A DNA stretch of 64,000 bases, taken from contig NZ_JAAZQL010000002.1 of the NCBI RefSeq assembly GCF_012275515.1, positions 682,001 through 746,000 on the forward strand. The letters are read 5' to 3'. This document shows, piece by piece, positions 25,300 to 33,406 of the stretch. The notes under the pieces were generated by a model. The model made no database searches. It saw only the letters and a program-made list of their open reading frames with translations, and was not told the DNA's origin. Origin of the DNA: Novosphingobium sp. SG707 (lineage in GTDB: Bacteria; Pseudomonadota; Alphaproteobacteria; Sphingomonadales; Sphingomonadaceae). Both the position numbers and the translations under genes were made by a program. The first letter of the stretch is position 1; each line of letters opens with the position of its first letter.

Positions 25300-28007
25300 C
25301 CGGGAATCCTCTGTTCGGCGCGTTGCTGCATTTGCTGTTGGGTCAATCCGGGCGCGGCGGCCAGCGCGGCGCTTGCATGCTGCGCGGAAATCTGCGCCAT
25401 GTTGTCCATCAGCTCATTGGCCAAGATCGCACCCTTGGCATCGATCGAGAAATACTGGTTCACGGTCTGGCCCATCGGAGCCAATGAACGCGCGCTGGGG
25501 ATACGGGGATAGGCCAGCGTAGCGGTCGCAGCCGACAGCAAGCCACCGTTGGCAAACTTGGGGAAAGTGCCCTTGTTCATAGCGTCGATCATCGGCCAGT
25601 AATTCCTGACCGCACGTTCGTTGACGATGCCTTCGCCGTTGGAAACCAGCACCGGATCGCGCCCATTGACCAACGCAAGGATGCTGTCGCTGGTGCCGGA
25701 GCCGGGGCCGGAGATCATGCCCGATCCAAGGCGCGTCCCTCCGGCGGCATAGCCCAGCAAGCCACCCGAGGCGCGGGCGGTAACCTTGCCGCCCGAGGCA
25801 AGGCCGAAGCCCAGCACCTTCACAAAGGCCTGTTCAATGGCGATGCGGGCCAGATCGGCAATGATGCTGGCCGCCATGCGCTTAAACGCGCTGGCCGCCG
25901 TTTCCGTGCCGGACACCAGCCCGACAAGGCCGTCTTCCAGCCCTTTCAGGCCGTTGACCTGTACGCTTTCCAATGAGGCGTTCATGTCGGCGGTCGATGC
26001 GCGTAGCTGTTGTTTATAAGACGCCATTGGCCCCGCATTCTGCTGTTCAGCCCGCGTGCGGCGAAGGTCAAAGGTCTGGTTGATATTGCCGATTTCGGCC
26101 ATGCCCTGTTCGCCGGTCAGCTGGCCATCCGTGACCTTCTTGTCGACGGCAAGGATCGCCTGCTTGCGCTCATTTTCGAGGATTTGAAGCGCCAGCGTGC
26201 GCCGTTCGGCCACGGTAAGAGCCAAGGCAGACTGGGCCTGCAAAAGCTGTGTTTCCATCGACAGGGCGCTGCGCTGAACCTCAATCCAGCGGTCGGCAAT
26301 ATCGCGTTTGGTGCGTTCATCGATCTGCGCCTTTTTGGCCTCGGCCACCTCGCCTTGCTTATACTGCAAGGCGTCGATGTCGGCCCGGCTCCATTTCTCG
26401 CGCCGCCCCTGTTCCTCGGTGGCGCGCCGCTCGCGCTTACGGGCCATATCGACCGCCACCTTGTCCAGCCGCCCCAGTTCTTCCAAATCGGTGACGTTCT
26501 GGCGGGCGATATTGGCAAGGTCGGACAGGCTGCGCGAATAGGCCTCATCATAGGCCGCGTCGGACTTCTTTTCGGCCTCGGCATCGCGTGCCGTGGTATC
26601 CTTGGCCTTCTTGGGCTTTTTCTTGGCGGCGTCGGATGCCTGATCGATGGCCGTCAATTGGGCCTGCGCATCAGCTTCATTGGTGCCGCCGTTGATAAAT
26701 CTGTTCTTCAGGTTCTGGCGCTGCAAGTCGAGCGCCGCCAATTTCTTGGCCTCTGGCGAAGCGTTGTCTTTTGCAGCTTGCTCGATCTGCACAAACCTTG
26801 CTGCTCGTACATCCCGTTCAGCATTCTTTTCCGATTGCTGAGCGTTAAACAGCCGGTTGCGGGCATCCTCCGCCCGTCTATCAGCGGCTGCGATGGCCGC
26901 ATCGCGAGAAGCGCGGGCCGCCTCACCATTGCCCGGCATCTGGTTGGCGGCTCTTTGTGCCGCCTGCGCGGCCTGCAAATCGCGCCGTGCCGCCGAAACT
27001 TGATTGGCGAGGTTGGACTGGCTCTGCTGGTTTGCGTTCAGCTGTTCCTGATTAAGCTCACGCCGAGTTTTAAGCTGGCGCTCAAGCTCTTCGCTCAGCT
27101 TGCGCTCGCGAGCAATCGCACCATCCAGAGTATGGTCAAAGATCGCCTGAGCCTGATCGGCGATACGGGTATTTTCGGCCTGTTCTTTCAGCTTCTTGGC
27201 TGCATCGCCCACCTTGTCCTGAAACATATCCAGATGGGCCACCAAGGGCACAATGGCCACGGCCGCCGTGGAAAGCGCCATGCCCCATGGGCCGGAGAGG
27301 AAGGAAATCAGCTTGTTGCCTTCCCCCTCCATCATCTGAAACGCGCCGACGATCTGGCCGAATTGCTGGCTGAAAACCATGGCGGCGGGCATGCCGCCGG
27401 CCAGAGACGTGGCCACATCGGACACCTGAAAGCTCAGGTCGCGCATGGCGTTGCGCGTGGCGCCGCTGACCTGTTGGATCTGGCGCTGAGCATTCGTATG
27501 GCGGCCCATGGCCTGTTCCATCGCGGCCAGCACGCTCGCCTGTGAGCGTAGCGAGGCCGCCTCTCTATCGGCATCCATGGCGGCGATACCGGCGGAAATA
27601 CCAACTTGGCGAAGGGCCATCGCCTCGCGGGTGTTGGCTCCCTCGGCTTTTTCGGCGGCGGCGGCCTGTTCACGAAGCGAAGCGGCCAGACGATCCTGCG
27701 CCGCCGCGCGCTCCAATATGGAGGCCGATGTCAGGCCACCCAAGGGATCAAAATTGCCGCCTGATGCCGTCGCGCTGGAGGCCGCCCGCTGCCATTCCTT
27801 GACCTGCCGGGAGATATTACGCCCAATCTGTTCCCCTGCATCAACACCCGCATCGTTCAGCGAATTGCGCACCTTTTCCTGAATGCCTTCCAGCACCTCG
27901 CCAATGCTTTTGCTGGTGTCGGCAACATCCGTAGCAGCGGAGCGCAATGCCGCTTTCAGCTTGTCGGTCTGGCCATCCAGCACGAGGACAAGAGGTTTGA
28001 CGGCCAT
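25296..28007 (-). CDS. tail length tape measure protein
   Basis: 903 residues, the largest protein of the phage. Long helical and coiled-coil regions rich in Ala, Gln, Lys and Glu, a hydrophobic patch (LSGPWGMALSTAAVAIVPLV) around residue 245, and a lambda-H-like C-terminal domain (DGLVGLVSGTETAASAFKRM then AIIADLARIAIEQAFVKVLG). Sets tail length and is ejected with DNA. Its length predicts a tail of about 135 nm by the usual 1.5 Å per residue rule, an estimate only. Confidence 0.92.
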   Translation of the reverse strand: MAVKPLVLVLDGQTDKLKAALRSAATDVADTSKSIGEVLEGIQEKVRNSLNDAGVDAGEQIGRNISRQVKEWQRAASSATASGGNFDPLGGLTSASILERAAAQDRLAASLREQAAAAEKAEGANTREAMALRQVGISAGIAAMDADREAASLRSQASVLAAMEQAMGRHTNAQRQIQQVSGATRNAMRDLSFQVSDVATSLAGGMPAAMVFSQQFGQIVGAFQMMEGEGNKLISFLSGPWGMALSTAAVAIVPLVAHLDMFQDKVGDAAKKLKEQAENTRIADQAQAIFDHTLDGAIARERKLSEELERQLKTRRELNQEQLNANQQSQSNLANQVSAARRDLQAAQAAQRAANQMPGNGEAARASRDAAIAAADRRAEDARNRLFNAQQSEKNAERDVRAARFVQIEQAAKDNASPEAKKLAALDLQRQNLKNRFINGGTNEADAQAQLTAIDQASDAAKKKPKKAKDTTARDAEAEKKSDAAYDEAYSRSLSDLANIARQNVTDLEELGRLDKVAVDMARKRERRATEEQGRREKWSRADIDALQYKQGEVAEAKKAQIDERTKRDIADRWIEVQRSALSMETQLLQAQSALALTVAERRTLALQILENERKQAILAVDKKVTDGQLTGEQGMAEIGNINQTFDLRRTRAEQQNAGPMASYKQQLRASTADMNASLESVQVNGLKGLEDGLVGLVSGTETAASAFKRMAASIIADLARIAIEQAFVKVLGFGLASGGKVTARASGGLLGYAAGGTRLGSGMISGPGSGTSDSILALVNGRDPVLVSNGEGIVNERAVRNYWPMIDAMNKGTFPKFANGGLLSAATATLAYPRIPSARSLAPMGQTVNQYFSIDAKGAILANELMDNMAQISAQHASAALAAAPGLTQQQMQQRAEQRIPG

Positions 28008-28087
28008 TCACTTTGCTCCAATAAAAAACCCCGCCGGTCAGGGCAGGGTATGTTAGTTTTGTTCAAATTGATCGTGGGGAAGGTTCA

Positions 28088-28678
28088 ATGATTCTAGCAC
28101 CGCTTATATTTGCAGCAGCCGCATTGTGCGATTTGAAAGGATTATCCAAAAAAGATCGTGAGCTACTGGCTAGAACGCCCGAAGATATCGCATCTGTCGT
28201 AGATATTAAGGATGATCCATTCCAGCCTGCGCTAGAACTTAAGTTTGGTCCTTTTACTCCAAAAGATGCATTTTCAAGTTATGCGGTAATTAGAAGCTTT
28301 GTAGTTAAGAAAACAGGAGGTGCCGAGTTCCAAATTTACATTAGATCCGTATATATAGGTGATCATCGTGATTATTCGCGTGCTGCATATATGGATGGCG
28401 ATAATCCTGTGACGCTTAATGTTTTGAAAATAGATACTTCTGTCATGCAGTGTGGGACATATGGCCGGTGTACCATGTCAGAAGATGTCGCGTTTGACGT
28501 TCCTGAGCGCGTTCTAAGAAAGGCAGCGGACCAAGCAAAGCTATGCTCAGAGGATGGCTGGCAATTTCGTATTTATGACCGTTTTGGTGAATACCAAAGC
28601 ATCACTATACCCGGAACAATTGTTGCTGCTGCGATTTTGCGAACAAACCAAGCCAAAACATTAATTTCTGCAAAATGA
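28088..28678 (+). CDS. accessory (moron-type) protein, low GC, unknown function
   Basis: 196 residues on the strand opposite to the tail genes. A short hydrophobic start (MILAPLIFAAAALC) looks like a signal or a membrane anchor. The body has Cys pairs and many Lys/Asp, and codons ending in A/T are common, unlike the surrounding phage genes. It sits alone between tape measure and rha and is preceded by AAGG about 5 bases before ATG. Likely a lysogenically expressed conversion gene. No family recognised. Confidence 0.7.
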   Translation: MILAPLIFAAAALCDLKGLSKKDRELLARTPEDIASVVDIKDDPFQPALELKFGPFTPKDAFSSYAVIRSFVVKKTGGAEFQIYIRSVYIGDHRDYSRAAYMDGDNPVTLNVLKIDTSVMQCGTYGRCTMSEDVAFDVPERVLRKAADQAKLCSEDGWQFRIYDRFGEYQSITIPGTIVAAAILRTNQAKTLISAK

Positions 28679-28680
28679 GC

Positions 28681-29454
28681 TTATTGGACAAGCATCCAAC
28701 CAGACAAATATGAACCATTTGACCGATAGGTATGCAGCCCCAAACTTTTTACGGCTTTACCAAAGGTGACGATACTGATTGGCGCGCCGCCGCCACGGGT
28801 TGTTCTATGCCAATCGTCATAATCGGCATAGAACAACCCAAGGCGGGCGCGGTAGCCTTCTGCCACCACCAACCGTTCGCGCGCCCAATCTGCAATTCCG
28901 GCATCTTCGGCCATTTGCGAAAGCAACCGGCGAGGCGCCTTGAAACTCTTAAACAGCGTCTCCGGCACAAACACATCGGGAAATTCCATCGCGCGCCATG
29001 CTCGCCGCCCGGCTTCCTTGCCGCCAAGCAATCGTGCTTCTGAAACGAAGCGCAGCCGATCTCGGAAATCGGCGGGCAGGGCGGCCATGGTCTCTTCAGT
29101 TTCAACATCGTCATCATTGCTGACTTCCAGCGCGCGCTGGAGTTGCTGCTCCATCCGGTCGAACGCATCAATCCAGCGAGACTGAATTTCCAAAGCCTTC
29201 TTCCCGGTGAAGCGCATCACCAGCAGCATAAAACCCTTGCGGTCCATATCGAAGCGGCAATACGCTACCTTGGCGCCTTGGCCCTGCTGGACCTGAAAAG
29301 ACTGCTCTCCAAAATTGGAGGACAGTTCTGGCTTGGCCTTCAATAGCTCGCGAATGGTCCGCAGGACGTGCGCATGCTGCTTACCAAAATCCGCCGCCAC
29401 GTCGCGGCTATCGGCCACAACGCGGTCGGCCTCGATCCGCACCAGCGCGTTCAT
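28681..29454 (-). CDS. Rha family phage regulatory protein
   Basis: 257 residues. The N-terminal 110 residues match the Rha/pRha domain: VADSRDVAADFGKQHAHVLR then TIREL and the FDMDRKGFMLLVMRFTGKKA signature. In P22-like and phi80 relatives Rha affects growth in integration-host-factor-deficient or infected cells and acts as a regulator. The C-terminal 130 residues are a separate helical domain. Unusually placed inside the tail operon. Its coding sequence holds a perfect 15-bp inverted repeat (28797-28839). Confidence 0.85.
   Translation of the reverse strand: MNALVRIEADRVVADSRDVAADFGKQHAHVLRTIRELLKAKPELSSNFGEQSFQVQQGQGAKVAYCRFDMDRKGFMLLVMRFTGKKALEIQSRWIDAFDRMEQQLQRALEVSNDDDVETEETMAALPADFRDRLRFVSEARLLGGKEAGRRAWRAMEFPDVFVPETLFKSFKAPRRLLSQMAEDAGIADWARERLVVAEGYRARLGLFYADYDDWHRTTRGGGAPISIVTFGKAVKSLGLHTYRSNGSYLSGWMLVQ
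28797..28839. repeat. perfect 15-bp inverted repeat inside rha
   Basis: Arms GGGTTGTTCTATGCC (28797-28811) and its exact complement at 28825-28839, loop of 13 bases. The hairpin lies within codons for the Rha C-terminal domain. The lower flanks do not pair, so it is a discrete element. Confidence 0.85.
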
Positions 29455-29705
29455 GCGGCCACCCCGTGCACGGGCTGGATAGCCAGCAGGCCGCGCGTGT
29501 CTTCGAGCATCATCCAGATGCCGCGCAGGCCATCGGCCATATAGGGCGCCAGATCAGGGTTGAGCGAGAGGCCATAAGCCATTGATCCAAGGCATTCGAG
29601 ACGATTGATGGCCTCATCAATCCGGTGATGCAGATCGCCGGACATTTCGGCCAAGATTCCGGTTGGCTCTTCGCTTGCGCGCAGGCTAATGACTTGTGCA
29701 GCCAT
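29451..29705 (-). CDS. small phage protein upstream of rha
   Basis: 84 residues, mostly helical (DLHHRIDEAINRLECLGSMA; MADGLRGIWMMLEDTRGLLA). Stop overlaps the rha start by 4 bp, so the two are co-translated. Resembles small helical phage proteins often found beside regulators; no family assigned. Confidence 0.65.
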   Translation of the reverse strand: MAAQVISLRASEEPTGILAEMSGDLHHRIDEAINRLECLGSMAYGLSLNPDLAPYMADGLRGIWMMLEDTRGLLAIQPVHGVAA

Positions 29706-29790
29706 GACGTTGCTCTCCTAAAGCACGTTGAGGTTAGGGCCGGAGTAAGGTTGCACCCTTGCTTCGGCCCGCAATTTATGCCATCCAAAA

Positions 29791-29982
29791 ATGGCTATGT
29801 CAATTTCGGACGTCAAAAAATCGCGGGGCCGTCCTGCTACAGGTCGAGGGGAGCCTATTACGCTTCGCCTTCAACCCGATGACCTTGCGGCCCTCGACGC
29901 CTACATCGCCGCTCAGCCCGAACCCCTGACCCGCCCCGAAGCGATCCGCCGCATCCTGCGCGATACCTTCAAACCTGATTGA
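29791..29982 (+). CDS. ribbon-helix-helix DNA-binding protein
   Basis: 63 residues. A basic N-terminal arm (VKKSRGRPATGRGEP) precedes the beta strand ITLRLQPDD and two helices (LAALDAYIAAQPEPLTRPEA, IRRILRDTF), the CopG/Arc/MetJ fold. Probably a dimeric repressor. It is transcribed rightward, divergent from the 84-aa gene and rha, so it may control that pair. Its last 14 bases overlap the end of the leftward chaperone frame. Confidence 0.75.
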   Translation: MAMSISDVKKSRGRPATGRGEPITLRLQPDDLAALDAYIAAQPEPLTRPEAIRRILRDTFKPD

Positions 29983-30120
29983 TCCGCTCATTCGCCTTCT
30001 GGCGGGCCTCGATCATGGCCCAGATCTCGTGGGGCGTGGATTGCCAGAACTGTTCCGCGCTCCACCCAAAGGCGTCCATCATCACGCCCATCAACCGGCG
30101 GTAACGGTCGCGGCCCTCTA
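29969..30120 (-). CDS. tail assembly chaperone, second frame (Phage_TAC_6-like)
   Basis: A 40-residue frame from ATG 30091 to TGA 29969 reads AFGWSAEQFWQSTPHEIWAM and continues to the end. The F-W-x-x-T-P-x-E core is the signature of the GTA rcc01693/Phage_TAC_6 family. Homology-like sequence (RDRYRRLM) runs upstream of the ATG without a stop, back across the end of the preceding gene in the -1 frame, and no ribosome-binding site precedes the ATG. Hence it is probably made as a frameshift extension of the 30118-30528 gene, as in lambda G/GT. Confidence 0.6.
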
Positions 30121-30528
30121 GGGGTTCTCCGTCACCGCGCGCAGCTCCCCCGATGGGGTATAGCCCCCGCTAACCACATTGGTCATCACCGCCGACAGGA
30201 TGCCGATCACCTTGATCTGCCCTTCGGCATAGATCAGCCTTTCCAGCGCCTCGTCATTGGTATTGGCGGTCAGCTTGTCATCGGGCTCCGCGCCGGCGCG
30301 GATAAAGGCCCCGGCGATCACCGCCAGATCGCGATAGCCCAACGCGACGGCCCCGGCGCGCTGGCACAGGGCCAACATACTGCTGTCCAGCGCCTCCTCG
30401 ATGGCCAGCGCGGCTTCGCAGGTGGGGCGGAGCCGATATTCGACCCCGCCCAGCGTGAGAAGCACTTCGCCGCGCACCGGATTGGCCTTGGCGCGCGGCC
30501 GTGCGCGGGCGGGCTTGGCCGCCCGCAT
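30118..30528 (-). CDS. tail assembly chaperone, GTA gp10-like (Phage_TAC_11)
   Basis: 136 residues with a basic N-terminal tail then GEVLLTLGGVEYRLRPTCEA and AALAIEEAL, the GTA gp10 pattern. Assists packing of tail-tube subunits around the tape measure. The stop codon follows CCC in the context AAC-CCC-TAG, where a ribosome could slip back one base on CCCC into the next frame. ATG shares a base with the tail-tube stop. Confidence 0.82.
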   Translation of the reverse strand: MRAAKPARARPRAKANPVRGEVLLTLGGVEYRLRPTCEAALAIEEALDSSMLALCQRAGAVALGYRDLAVIAGAFIRAGAEPDDKLTANTNDEALERLIYAEGQIKVIGILSAVMTNVVSGGYTPSGELRAVTENP

Positions 30529-30971
30529 CAGCTGCCCGTCCCGGTGGGCACGATGTCAATCGTGGGCGCGGCGGCAAGGGTGAGATCTGCGCTCCAGGTC
30601 GCGCCGGTCTTCTGATCATATTCGTCGCTGAAATTGCCGACGCCCATGACGGCCTGAAACACCACTTCATTGGTGATGGTGTTGACGATCTGGACCTCGA
30701 CCTCGGGCAGGGCCAGTTTCTGGACCTCGTACAGGCGGGTATAACCGGGATCGGGTATTTTCGTGATGCCGTTAACCGCCAGAGCAATGGTCTTTTGGCC
30801 ATAGGTGCCGGTCTTATAGGCGCCGTCGTCCTTCGAGCTGGTGTCGATGGAATCGCTGCTGGACTTGCGCGAAACCTTCTGCTCGCCCGCGATGGTGACA
30901 AAGGCTGGCGTGCCGCCGCCATCGCTGATCTTCAGGCGAAAGTCTTTACCAAGTTGGTGGGTAGCAGTCAT
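30528..30971 (-). CDS. major tail tube protein
   Basis: 147 residues, starting MTATHQLGKDFRLKISDGGG, with the SRKSSSDSIDTSSKDDG loop and KTIALAVNGI strand of Phage_tail_2/GTA gp9 proteins. Forms the hexameric tail tube. Position after the DUF3168 terminator gene and before the chaperones is canonical. Confidence 0.85.
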   Translation of the reverse strand: MTATHQLGKDFRLKISDGGGTPAFVTIAGEQKVSRKSSSDSIDTSSKDDGAYKTGTYGQKTIALAVNGITKIPDPGYTRLYEVQKLALPEVEVQIVNTITNEVVFQAVMGVGNFSDEYDQKTGATWSADLTLAAAPTIDIVPTGTGS

Positions 30972-30981
30972 GGTGCCCTCC

Positions 30982-31422
30982 TCAGGCAGGTTGAGCGGTG
31001 AAAGTGAAGGTGGAAAGGCCAGTGTAGGTCACGCCATCGGCAATCGCCTCGCTGGCGATTTCGCGTTCGATCTGGGGTCGGGTAAAGGTCGCGCCATCGG
31101 CGGCGATGGGCTGGTAATTCAGGCGACGGCGGACCTGCCACATCATCCAGAGCAATTCGCGGCGGCGGTTACCACGCCAGACGGTGATGACCTCAGCCCG
31201 AATGGTGCTGGCCTGTTCATCGCGGCTTGCGAAATCCTCGGCCTCGATGGTGCCGATCAGGATGTAGGGCGGCTGGGTGTTTTCCGGCAGGTGCTGATAG
31301 ACCCCCAGCCCGGCGAGTATGTCCGACAGATCATCAGGGCGATCCGCAGCACCGGCCAGTGGGACAAGCGCGGCAAAGAGCGCATCCTGCGCCGGGGTGA
31401 TCAGGTCAACATCATCGGCCAA
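30982..31422 (-). CDS. tail terminator protein (DUF3168)
   Basis: 146 residues. LITPAQDALFAALVPLAG at the start, PPYILIGTIEAEDFASRDEQ in the middle and the beta strand LSTFTFTAQ at the end match DUF3168/tail completion proteins. Caps the tail tube and joins it to the head. Confidence 0.82.
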   Translation of the reverse strand: MADDVDLITPAQDALFAALVPLAGAADRPDDLSDILAGLGVYQHLPENTQPPYILIGTIEAEDFASRDEQASTIRAEVITVWRGNRRRELLWMMWQVRRRLNYQPIAADGATFTRPQIEREIASEAIADGVTYTGLSTFTFTAQPA

Positions 31423-31424
31423 GG

Positions 31425-31895
31425 TCAGGCTCCGGTATCGTTAAGGACTTCGGACCAGAAGCGGTCCTGTACGGCGATCAGGAGTTGATCGAAGCGGCTT
31501 TCCTGATGGACGAAATGGCGGCCTGCGCGGGCCTTCCACCGCATCACATAGGTGGTGCGCGGAAAGACCTTGGTGCGGCCCTTGCGCCTGTTAAGGCGCG
31601 TGACGGTCTTTTCGCCCGCCTTGACCCCACCCTCCTGCATGATCGCATAGAAGCGCGGATCGCGGCCGGATTTCAGATCAGGGTAGCCGACGCGGACGCG
31701 AAGCCCGCTGATGGCCTGCGCCACGGTCAAGGCGTCGCGCAGGCGGCCTGTCCTGACCGGGGCGGCGGCCATCTGGACCGCCAGTGCCTGTTCGCCCAGA
31801 TCGCCCAGTTCCTCCGCCAGCCTTTTGCGCGCGGCGGGCTCAACCGAAGCCAGAAACGCCAGCGTGGCAGAGAGGTTTTCGACCGGTTGTGTCAT
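31425..31895 (-). CDS. HK97 gp10-like neck/tail completion protein
   Basis: 156 residues. AAPVRTGRLRDALTV followed by a basic region and a central FYAIMQEGGVKAG match the HK97-gp10 family (APVRTG-x-L motif). Head-tail neck component. Overlaps its upstream neighbour by 4 bp. Confidence 0.85.
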   Translation of the reverse strand: MTQPVENLSATLAFLASVEPAARKRLAEELGDLGEQALAVQMAAAPVRTGRLRDALTVAQAISGLRVRVGYPDLKSGRDPRFYAIMQEGGVKAGEKTVTRLNRRKGRTKVFPRTTYVMRWKARAGRHFVHQESRFDQLLIAVQDRFWSEVLNDTGA

Positions 31896-32245
31896 TCGCC
31901 CGGCACTACACTGGCCGAGCTGGTCATAAGCACCAGCCAGCGACGGCGATAATCCGGATCGGTGGGCGGGGCGGTGATCGTCACTTCTGAACCATCGGGC
32001 AGGACGACCTGATCCTCTTCGGAAATGCCTTCCTGCCAGCGGATGGTGATACGCATGGTCCGGATGCCTTGCAGCGCATGGGCGATCACGGCTTCGCGCC
32101 CGCCCAGATCCTCGATCCGGGCAAAGGGCCGGGCATAGATGACCGGCTCCATGGTCTGGCCGCCCTTGCCATCATCCACCCGCTGCATCCGGCGCAACTG
32201 GATCTGATCGCGCAGGCTGCCGCTGTCTCTGCCATAGTTGGCCAT
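31892..32245 (-). CDS. head-tail adaptor (phage head-tail joining protein)
   Basis: 117 residues. GSLRDQIQLRRMQRVDDGKG, ARPFARIEDLGGRE and the C-terminal beta strands fit the head-tail joining family (SPP1 gp16/GTA gp7 position). Start shares a base with the upstream stop (TGATG). Confidence 0.82.
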   Translation of the reverse strand: MANYGRDSGSLRDQIQLRRMQRVDDGKGGQTMEPVIYARPFARIEDLGGREAVIAHALQGIRTMRITIRWQEGISEEDQVVLPDGSEVTITAPPTDPDYRRRWLVLMTSSASVVPGE

Positions 32246-32796
32246 CAGATCACCAGATCACGATAGGGGGAGAGTTTGGCCCTGATCCCGGTCGGGATCT
32301 CGCCATCCAGCGGATTGTCGAACATATGCGCGGCCAGCATGATCATCGCCTGTTTCATGTCTGCCGCCGCATTGTCATCCAGCAGCTTGGTGCGAAACTC
32401 GACGGTGACCACCGAGAGCCGGTTCTGATAGGATGGCCAGGCCGCATTGGGCGCCAGCAGGATGCGCTGGGGCGAACAGGTCAGGTCGAGGACATAGACG
32501 CTGGTCAGCACATCGCGCGAAACGCCGTTGTCATCCAGATAGGTGAAGCTGTCGATGGCCGTCACCGGCCCGCGCGGCAAGGTGATCACGCTGCAGAACC
32601 CGTCCAGCGTCAGCCGCCAGACCTGTTCGGAAAATGTCTTGCCGGTGTATTGCTCGATCGAGCGCACCGCGCCGGGAATGATCTGGTCGATCAGCTCATC
32701 AAAGGCGGTATTGTCCGCGCTGATCCGCGCCCACACCTTCACCTCGGCGCGCGTGATCGGCGCATCGGTTGCCGGGGTGATCAGTGTCAGACCCAA
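32245..32796 (-). CDS. head-tail connector protein (gp6-like)
   Basis: 183 residues with ITRAEVKVWARISADNTAFD at the N-terminus, TGKTFSEQVWRLTLDGF in the middle and AIMMLAAHMFDNPLDG-type helix at the end, as in HK97 gp6/GTA gp6 adaptors. Forms the ring below the portal. Confidence 0.85.
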   Translation of the reverse strand: MGLTLITPATDAPITRAEVKVWARISADNTAFDELIDQIIPGAVRSIEQYTGKTFSEQVWRLTLDGFCSVITLPRGPVTAIDSFTYLDDNGVSRDVLTSVYVLDLTCSPQRILLAPNAAWPSYQNRLSVVTVEFRTKLLDDNAAADMKQAMIMLAAHMFDNPLDGEIPTGIRAKLSPYRDLVI

Positions 32797-32866
32797 GATC
32801 GCCTCCTGAAATTCATGTTTGGAAAGGCGGCGGGCCAGCGCAGGCCGACCCGCCGGTTATCCGGCA

Positions 32867-33304
32867 TCAGGCCTGATTGGCCACAGGCGCGATCATCGGA
32901 CAGCCGAGAATGGCACAGGCCGCAATGGCCGTGCCGGTGCCATGCGTGCCGCTGAAATCCGCCACCAGCCTGAGGTAGCGCTTGCCGCCCTTATAGCCGA
33001 AGCGATAGACATTCGCCGCCGCATGGGCCGCGACCAACGCCTTGATAATGCCGTTGGTAATGCCAGAAACGCCCAGCATGTCGGTATCGGTGACAGCGGT
33101 ATAGGTGTTGTCATCATCCGAATGGGTCAGAACGAATTCGATCTTGTTCGTGCCAGAAAAGGTGATGCCGCCTACGCCGATATTGAGCGCGATTTCCAGC
33201 GACTCATGGCCCAGCCGGTCAATCGTGACGGCGGTGCTGTCCGCCGAATAGGTCGATGCCGCGATGGCCAGGGCCAGCGCGATATTGGAATGCAGATCAT
33301 CCAT
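32867..33304 (-). CDS. virion structural protein, probable head component
   Basis: 145 residues from MDDLHSNIALALAIAAS. Beta-rich, with ITFSGTNKIEFVLTHSDDDN and a C-terminal HGTGTAIAACAILGCPM. Lies directly downstream of the major capsid gene (102 bp), where decoration or head-completion proteins are coded. Start chosen where it gives a natural N-terminus; an in-frame start 54 bases upstream exists. No family recognised. Confidence 0.65.
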   Translation of the reverse strand: MDDLHSNIALALAIAASTYSADSTAVTIDRLGHESLEIALNIGVGGITFSGTNKIEFVLTHSDDDNTYTAVTDTDMLGVSGITNGIIKALVAAHAAANVYRFGYKGGKRYLRLVADFSGTHGTGTAIAACAILGCPMIAPVANQA

Positions 33305-33406
33305 GGTGAAATCCTTGAATGGCAGTGAAGGGAGGCCTGGCCGATGGAGCAAAACCATCGGCCCGGCAGGCGCGCGGAAAGCCCAACGCGCGCCCGAAGC
33401 GATGGT

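Noticed and set aside
26010..27545. 511-codon plus-strand frame opposite the tape measure gene
   Set aside because: Leu/Gly/His-rich mirror of helical tape-measure codons; no start signal or domain.
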